Below, one piece after another: positions 59,701-64,000 of a DNA stretch of 64,000 nucleotides. The notes beneath the pieces are model-generated. The model did not search any database. It was not told the origin of the DNA and saw nothing but the letters and a program-made list of their open reading frames with translations. Position 1 is the first letter of the stretch; each line of letters opens with the position of its first letter. The DNA comes from an uncultured Candidatus Melainabacteria bacterium (lineage in GTDB: Bacteria > Cyanobacteriota > Vampirovibrionia > Gastranaerophilales > Gastranaerophilaceae): positions 1 to 64,000 of the forward strand of contig CAKUZI010000009.1 in NCBI GenBank assembly GCA_934717855.1, in the 5' to 3' direction. The translations under genes were made by a program, and so were the position numbers.

Positions 59701-60314
59701 TGAAATTGTCAGCTGCTATGGCTGCATTAGCATTGAGTTCAGGGGCTTCTGCTGCAAATATGTCATTGATTGCACTTTCAACTGGTTTATTTACTTTAGA
59801 AGCAACGGTTGCAAGCCTTACATCATTGATGCTGAATGTTTCGCTGGGTGTACTGGCTGCAACATCTCAACTTGCGGCAAAAGGTATGGCAAACTTAGCA
59901 GTAGCGAACGCAGCAAACAGTGCTGCAATGATACCTTTTGTCGGTTGGATGATGGCACCGGGTGCAGCTATGGCAACAGGGTTGAGCATTGCCGCTGGTT
60001 CTGCAATGGTTCAGTTTCGTGAAAAAGGTGGTGAAGTTAAAAAAGGTCAGCCTTATATTGTTGGCGAAAAAAGACCTGAATTATTCATTCCTGATAGAAA
60101 CGGAAGAATAGAACCAAACTTGAATTCATTGGCTGGTGGTGGTGATGGTGGTGTTTCAAGCACTGTTTACAATACACCAGTAACAATTTCAGTACAAGCA
60201 AATGATGCTGCAAGTTTTGCAAGCAAGATTGATGAATTAACTGACAGAATTCATTCAAACTTAGAAAAGAAAATTAAACGCAGACAACTTGCACCATTAG
60301 GGGGTAAAGCATAA
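56769..60314 (+). CDS. tape measure protein
   Basis: The 1181-residue protein sets tail length, about 1.5 angstroms per residue by known rule, so roughly 175 nm. Its N-terminus has VAVKLNIDKSQFEAGMNSAK and the TMP core DFEQANVQFGVMLGSAEKAS with NVTPFETQDLLDASKTLLNF. Long helical coiled coils (about 390-830) follow, then an Ala/Thr-rich hydrophobic region (about 900-1080) likely to insert in membrane. It ends with a REKGGEVKKGQPYIVGEKRP motif (G-E-x-G-P-E-L-type), typical of tape measures. No lysozyme or peptidase domain is embedded. Confidence 0.95.
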   Translation: MTTTAGQVAVKLNIDKSQFEAGMNSAKKSVDLLSVALGSLASVGAGAMLLNIGKQALKASSDFEQANVQFGVMLGSAEKASKLVNELQNMANVTPFETQDLLDASKTLLNFGTNLEEILPDLQMLGDISGGNRERMRSMTLAFSQMSSAGRLMGQDLLQMINAGFNPLQVISEKTGKSMAELKDEMGEGKISVEMVKQAFKDATSEGGRFYGMMDKQSETLEGRFSTLNDAYTLMIRSISDGALPVIKQEVIEVTKLVEKTTENIAAFKEWAAVNQTTLYGLQNASIAIAGAVVGSTALAKIIPQVQTAYAAATATIEAEAAAQTALSYAQKVAAAEEVGLYQATLAYNAALATENTQLISAAKANLQEAQATQAAAVAKVEATTATAANTKASSAQLLMTGNLSRAIKVATVEVKAFTAALLSNPLTWVTVAVGAGAAAWWKYQQAVHETENAIKDLNAAQDQNVDTTTDAIRTIKELQGVKKLDYDQTKRLDEAIQYLTDKYPNYINKLKQELALKGQISQATAEQIANELTLAKVKQLTEKKQKIDKKVKNSVKGYKQSQVIRAARFGTPIPTENTGRLGASKSLQRDQDMVNKELEKVKKERRAIVNELTSLNVQASSYSPSTSTASTSKKKKKKTDKQLAAEAKAAAKEALEYKLALLDVERYKTERTDAEIYKYELKKADLKIAAAKKGTSEYAQALAEKLQLERDYEKSLKDLQSSKVVDDLTYNKQEIDNKLAIIQLEYDAHKISKTQMLQTEIQFINQKKQLEMAALEEQLKLVKGNAAEEVKIKRASQKTMEDYNIEANRKALELWEHQHEAFKNVTSDISSGWGSTISDLLNGNLTFEGALSSLVDTVLNSFGNMCGTMVQNWVADHLTMETVTKLFGIQKVATDQMINASNAGVIASNTAVTASNITTAASEGTLSATGAVLATTNTAVAVSAGAAATTQAAAAGTMVAASGTMAAGASALLAPTMKLSAAMAALALSSGASAANMSLIALSTGLFTLEATVASLTSLMLNVSLGVLAATSQLAAKGMANLAVANAANSAAMIPFVGWMMAPGAAMATGLSIAAGSAMVQFREKGGEVKKGQPYIVGEKRPELFIPDRNGRIEPNLNSLAGGGDGGVSSTVYNTPVTISVQANDAASFASKIDELTDRIHSNLEKKIKRRQLAPLGGKA

Positions 60315-60916
60315 TGAGCAACTTTATTTTGCCTACTTTTCAGGGGTGGTCTTATGAAAAGACCATTACCCCTGTGTGGGATACTCAAACATATAAAAGC
60401 AAAAGTGGGAGAGAAACTCGAATTCAGAACTGGAAATTTCCACGTTACAAAATTGCTGTTACATATAACTTTATGACTGACAACAATATTGAAAGTGTTT
60501 CACTCGATAAAGGCGATATTGAAAGAATGCAAGGTTTCTTCAATGCCGTTGGTGGTTCTTTTGATGATTTCTTGTATTTAGATGACACAGAAAACTTTGT
60601 TGAAAATCAAGCCTTTGGTGTTGGAGATGGACAAACAACAATCTTTCAGTTGGTTAGAAATCACCCTTACTGGGCTGAACCTATCAATGGAATTCACGAA
60701 AAACCCAAAATTTTTGTTGATGGTGTTGAAGCTGAATGTGAAGTTGATGCTTATGGTGTTGTAACCTTTGCAGAACCACCAGCAGCAGACAGTGTGCTTA
60801 GTTGGACTGGCAGATATTATTTCAGAGTTAGGTTTGAAGATGACCAGCTTGACTTAGGCAGAACTTGGGTTTCTTTGTGGGAAAATATCGAACTTAAAAT
60901 GATAACGGTGAAATAG
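60314..60916 (+). CDS. distal tail protein, DUF2460 (GTA ORFG12-like)
   Basis: The 200-residue protein overlaps the tape measure by one base. PTFQGWSYEKTITPVWDTQT, GRETRIQNWKFPRYKIAVTY, GFFNAVGGSFDDFLYLDDTE and LSWTGRYYFRVRFEDDQLDL are the DUF2460 signatures (R-x-x-x-W, F-x-x-R-x-G-x-x-x-G-F-x-F-x-D, F-D-Y-x-F-R-V-R-F). In gene transfer agents and lambda-like phages it forms the distal tail ring. Confidence 0.88.
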   Translation: MSNFILPTFQGWSYEKTITPVWDTQTYKSKSGRETRIQNWKFPRYKIAVTYNFMTDNNIESVSLDKGDIERMQGFFNAVGGSFDDFLYLDDTENFVENQAFGVGDGQTTIFQLVRNHPYWAEPINGIHEKPKIFVDGVEAECEVDAYGVVTFAEPPAADSVLSWTGRYYFRVRFEDDQLDLGRTWVSLWENIELKMITVK

Positions 60917-61786
60917 ATGAAACAATGCAGTGAAGAATTGAAACACTTTTTGGCAACGATTGAAGCCGAAAAATTAAGAATTGCTGACCTTTACACATTC
61001 AACCTTACAAATGGCACAGTGTTGAGGTTCACAAGTGCTGATTTTGATGTCAAGTACAATGGTGCTACTTACAGCAAAAAAAATGCTTGTATTTCAAGAA
61101 GTTCAATGACGTGGGAAACAGGGCTTTCAGTTGATGATGTAACAATCGAATTCAACCCATCAGAAAGAGATGTGCTGGGTGATATTACACTTGTGCAAGC
61201 CTTCAGAAATGGAAGTTTTGACGGTGCAAAAGTTCAGATTGATTTGGCATTTTACACTGATGGCTGGAACAGTGAACCAAAAGTGCTTGAAAAACTGTTT
61301 GCTGGCACATTAGACGTTGAAGAAGTTGGCGGCTCTTATGTGAAATGTTCAGCTAAAAGCTACACAGAACTTTTGAACAGTTCTTTCCCTACTCATGTTT
61401 ATCAGGCTTCTTGCTGTTATTCCCTTTATGGTGCTGGCTGTAATGTGGACAGAAAAAACTTTTCACAAGCTGGCTATGTGCTACAAAACAGCACTAAAAA
61501 AATAATAAATTGCAGCTTTTCAAAGCCTGTGGGCTATTTTCAGAATGGGGTTGTTACTTTTCTAACTGGCAAAAATGCAAATGTGAAAAGGTCGGTAAAA
61601 ATTCACGAAAAATCTTATTTGCAGCTTTCAACACCATTGCAATATGAACCAGCCATTGGTGATAAGTTTGAAGTCGCTGCTGGCTGCAATAAAACCATTG
61701 CAACGTGTCAGAACAAGTTCAACAACAAAGCAAATTTTTCAGGCACTCCATTTGTGCCACAAGCAGAAAGTACAGCAAAATTTTAA
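60917..61786 (+). CDS. baseplate hub-type protein, DUF2163/BR0599 (GTA ORFG13-like)
   Basis: The 289-residue protein has LYTFNLTNGTVLRFTSADFD, TWETGLSVDDVTIEFNPSER and a Cys-rich C-terminal half: YQASCCYSLYGAGCNVDRKN, VAAGCNKTIATCQNKFNNKA, NFSGTPFVPQ. These are the hallmarks of DUF2163 with its C-terminal BR0599 domain. In GTA particles the hub binds iron-sulfur or metal by such cysteines. It starts directly on the previous stop. Confidence 0.88.
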   Translation: MKQCSEELKHFLATIEAEKLRIADLYTFNLTNGTVLRFTSADFDVKYNGATYSKKNACISRSSMTWETGLSVDDVTIEFNPSERDVLGDITLVQAFRNGSFDGAKVQIDLAFYTDGWNSEPKVLEKLFAGTLDVEEVGGSYVKCSAKSYTELLNSSFPTHVYQASCCYSLYGAGCNVDRKNFSQAGYVLQNSTKKIINCSFSKPVGYFQNGVVTFLTGKNANVKRSVKIHEKSYLQLSTPLQYEPAIGDKFEVAAGCNKTIATCQNKFNNKANFSGTPFVPQAESTAKF

Positions 61787-61795
61787 GGTGAAGAT

Positions 61796-62287
61796 ATGAA
61801 TGCAGATTTGTTGCGAATAAGTCAGCTTGAACCATATTCAGCTGACTACATTGCCACGCACGAAAACGAACTAAGGCAAAAAATTGTTGAAATTACAAAA
61901 AAATATATTGGTGCTAAGTATCACATCAATGGAATGCTACCTTACAAAGCAACCGATTGCCACACCATTCTTATAATGGTTTATGCAGAAGCAAGATTGA
62001 TTAAACTTTTTCAGCCTGAATTTTACAGACCCGATTTTTCTTTTCACACTTGCAAAGAAACTTATTTAAACGGCATCAAAAAATATGCCAAAGAAACAAC
62101 AATCAAAAAGCCCGGTGATGTAATTCTTTACAGATATGCAAATCTTATTGACCATGCTGGCATTGTGATTGATACAGAAGGCACAATGATTGATAACTGC
62201 ATCACAAGGGGCTGCACTTATCAAAACTACAATCAGGACATCAACAAAAGCAGAGAAGTCTGCACATACAGTTTTTGGAGAAATTAA
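61796..62287 (+). CDS. NlpC/P60 cell-wall peptidase of the tail tip (GTA ORFG14-like)
   Basis: The 163-residue peptidase has YIGAKYHINGMLPYKATDCH with catalytic Cys55, then KKPGDVILYRYANLIDHAGI with His120 and VIDTEGTMID. The third polar residue is probably further on (Asn133). It would nick peptidoglycan during DNA entry. It lies between DUF2163 and the large tail-tip gene, exactly as in GTA and lambda (gpK). Confidence 0.88.
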   Translation: MNADLLRISQLEPYSADYIATHENELRQKIVEITKKYIGAKYHINGMLPYKATDCHTILIMVYAEARLIKLFQPEFYRPDFSFHTCKETYLNGIKKYAKETTIKKPGDVILYRYANLIDHAGIVIDTEGTMIDNCITRGCTYQNYNQDINKSREVCTYSFWRN

Positions 62288-62290
62288 AAA

Positions 62291-64000
62291 ATGGGTTTTA
62301 TTACAGGAAGCAGCAAAAGTTCACTTGCAAAAGAAGAAAGCAGAATTAGTTCTTTACAATACGAACAATCAACCTATGGCACAACAAAGCAAGTTGTTTA
62401 TGGCACAAACAGAATTTGTGGCAACTTGATTGACAACACCGACTTCACTGCTATTGAACATAAAAACAAGGTTAAAATGGGTAAAGGTGGACAAAGCAGC
62501 AGTTCTGTAAGTTATACTTACAAATCAAGGGCTGTTATTGGGCTTTGCTATGGTCAGATTGCTGGCATCAAAAAAGTTTTATATGATGATGGTGTTTATA
62601 ATCTAAACCAACTAAACCTGACATTTTTCAACGGTGCTTCAAGTCAAGGTGAATGGGGTGAAATGCGTTCTTGTCACCCTGACCATGCACTTAATTATAG
62701 AAATCTTGCTTATGTTGCTGGTTATATTGATTTGACAACTTCAGCTGGTGTTCCACAATTCAACTTTGAAATTGCTGGCAAGTGCATTGCAAATGGCTTA
62801 GATGCAAACCCTAAAGATGTAATGCTGGACATTTTGACAAATTCCATATATGGTGCAGGCTTTGCTTCTCAATATATTGATTTTCAATCATTCAATGATT
62901 TTGGCAATTATTGTGTTGCAAATAATCTATTTTTAAGCCCTGTGTATGATGCACAGGAAGAAGCACAAAGCATTCTTACAGATTTGGCTGACATTTGCAA
63001 TTCCACTTTCATTTGGTCGCAAGAAAAATTAAAAATTGTTCCAGCTGCTGATGAAAAAGTTGTGGGCAACAATGTAACTTGGACACCTGACTTGCAACCA
63101 ATTTACGACTTAACAGAAGATGATTTTCTTGACGAGGATGAACCTATTATTTGTACAAGAAGCGAACAAGCAGACATTTGCAATTCAGTGAAAATTGAGT
63201 TCAAAAACAGAGATAATGACTACAATGTTGAAGTTGTGGAAGCACAAGACCTTGCAAATATTGAACTTTACGGCTTGCGTGCTTCTGATACTCAAAAAGC
63301 CCATCAAATTTGCGTTCCAGCTATTGCACAGAGAACTGCACAGCTGGCACTTGATAGGGGCATTGCAGTAAGAAACAAATACAAATTCAGTTTGCCTTTA
63401 AGATACATTTTGCTTGATGCAATGGACATTGTAACCTTAACAGAAAGCAAACTTGGGCTTGTTCGTGAGCCTGTAAGAATTCTTAAAATTGAAGAAGAAG
63501 AAAACAAACTTCAGGTGGAAGCAGAAGAAATGGTGATTGGTTCAGCTTCACCAGCAGAAATTGAAACACAAAGGGCTGTGTCAATGTCTATCAATGCAAA
63601 TCAGCAAGTAGGCAATGTAAACCCTGTTTTGATTTTTGAACCACCTTTTGAACTTACACAAGACACGCTTGAAGTTTGGGTTGGTGTTTCTTCACCAGTC
63701 AATTTGTTTGGTGGTTGTGAAGTTTGGGTTTCTGATGATGATACAACCTACAAACTAATGGGCAGAATTGATGCACAAATCAGGCAAGGTGTTCTTGAAA
63801 ATCATTTATTTACGAATGATGAAAATATTGATATGACACACAACTTGCTTGTAAATATGAACATGAGCAATTCTGAACTGCTTGCTGGTACAAAAGAAGA
63901 TGCAGACAGACTGAACACACTTTGTTATTGTGATGGTGAATTATTAGCCTACAAAGATGCGAACCTTGAAGATATTGGAATTTATAAGCTGTCTTATTTG
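62291..64000 (+). CDS. tail tip host-specificity protein, Phage-tail_3 (GTA ORFG15/gpJ-like), partial
   Basis: An open frame starts at ATG 62291 (MGFITGSSKSSLAKEESRIS) and runs without a stop for 570 codons to the window edge. Features include KQVVYGTNRICGNLIDNTDF, AVIGLCYGQIAGIKKVLYDD, ANPKDVMLDILTNSIYGAGF, FIWSQEKLKIVPAADEKVVG, EDEPIICTRSEQADICNSVK and RILKIEEEENKLQVEAEEMV. This order is that of the Phage-tail_3/GTA TIM-barrel-type tail proteins that form the receptor-facing tip. The C-terminal receptor-binding part is outside the window. Confidence 0.88.
   Translation, partial: MGFITGSSKSSLAKEESRISSLQYEQSTYGTTKQVVYGTNRICGNLIDNTDFTAIEHKNKVKMGKGGQSSSSVSYTYKSRAVIGLCYGQIAGIKKVLYDDGVYNLNQLNLTFFNGASSQGEWGEMRSCHPDHALNYRNLAYVAGYIDLTTSAGVPQFNFEIAGKCIANGLDANPKDVMLDILTNSIYGAGFASQYIDFQSFNDFGNYCVANNLFLSPVYDAQEEAQSILTDLADICNSTFIWSQEKLKIVPAADEKVVGNNVTWTPDLQPIYDLTEDDFLDEDEPIICTRSEQADICNSVKIEFKNRDNDYNVEVVEAQDLANIELYGLRASDTQKAHQICVPAIAQRTAQLALDRGIAVRNKYKFSLPLRYILLDAMDIVTLTESKLGLVREPVRILKIEEEENKLQVEAEEMVIGSASPAEIETQRAVSMSINANQQVGNVNPVLIFEPPFELTQDTLEVWVGVSSPVNLFGGCEVWVSDDDTTYKLMGRIDAQIRQGVLENHLFTNDENIDMTHNLLVNMNMSNSELLAGTKEDADRLNTLCYCDGELLAYKDANLEDIGIYKLSYL

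Larger units (their letters stand above)
28819..64000. mobile_element. temperate siphophage prophage, left end at tRNA-Ala, right end outside the window
   Basis: An unbroken phage gene order starts at the tRNA 3' end: outward-facing recombinase, repressor, divergent early genes, replication and recombination, methyltransferases, packaging, head, tail, tail tip. No gene in the visible part is broken, and the morphogenesis set lacks only what lies past 64000 (the rest of the tail tip, fibres, lysis, attR). A 1181-residue tape measure and the absence of sheath or baseplate genes point to a long non-contractile tail. The gene density, strong AAGGAGAA ribosome sites and overlapping starts differ from the looser host region. 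Confidence 0.93.

Noticed and set aside
28819..64000. Stop-codon reassignment (TAG recoding) as in some gut phages
   Set aside because: Genes use TAA, TAG and TGA as true stops with properly placed next starts, and no gene needs read-through except the explained frameshift.
28819..64000. A gene transfer agent rather than a phage
   Set aside because: Only the tail tip is GTA-like. An integrase, repressor, replication genes and tRNA integration point to a regular temperate phage.

Overview
The window is AT-rich bacterial DNA. It reads most like a gut or animal-associated Melainabacteria/Vampirovibrionia chromosome (Gastranaerophilales type), judged from the mix of genes: an S-layer-homology surface protein, type IV pilin-like proteins with FTLAE leaders, a dnaG-rpoD pair, Mini-RNase III, and several short lineage-type proteins with no recognisable family. 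This placement is inference, because no rRNA is present.

Positions 1-28,750 are host chromosome. From left to right they hold: the 5' end of a pilin-like gene; an SLH surface protein; a drug-efflux locus (tolC-like outer-membrane factor divergent from marR-emrA-emrB-emrB); pgi; a DUF4145-like membrane protein; metG; a multi-spanning glycosyltransferase-like protein; a second pilin-like protein; the dnaG-rpoD operon; a metallophosphoesterase; an amino-acid-binding lipoprotein; prmC; a BioD-like protein with a degenerate P-loop; a leader/small-RNA-like promoter-terminator unit ahead of two small paralogues; mrnC; and a leucine-rich-repeat-like protein. At least three families of intergenic repeats lie between these genes.

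A tRNA-Ala(TGC) gene with encoded CCA sits at 28,756-28,831. From its 3' end to the end of the window runs a temperate siphophage prophage (more than 35 kb; its right end and lysis genes are outside). A leftward lysogeny operon (repressor, secreted protein, large serine recombinase) faces a rightward early region: Xis-like protein, SMC/RecF-like ATPase, RecT, exonuclease, replication initiator, DnaC-like loader, two DNA methyltransferases, a VRR-NUC nuclease and a run of small accessory genes. The early region ends with a LuxR-type HTH protein, a terminator and an 18-bp perfect palindrome. Packaging and morphogenesis genes follow in classical order: small and large terminase, portal, a MuF-like head protein, scaffold, major capsid, connectors, tail tube, a frameshifted tail chaperone, tape measure, and a GTA/lambda-like tail tip (DUF2460, DUF2163, NlpC/P60, Phage-tail_3).

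The most notable points are: the recombinase frame ends inside the tRNA gene and the recombinase has lost its zinc-ribbon cysteines; a lambda-like replication origin candidate (two 53-bp repeats with DnaA-box-like cores) lies inside the initiator gene; a -1 frameshift joins the two tail chaperone frames; and the MuF-like head protein carries a C-terminal HEFGH metallopeptidase-like domain, followed directly by a tiny overlapping gene that could be its immunity partner.
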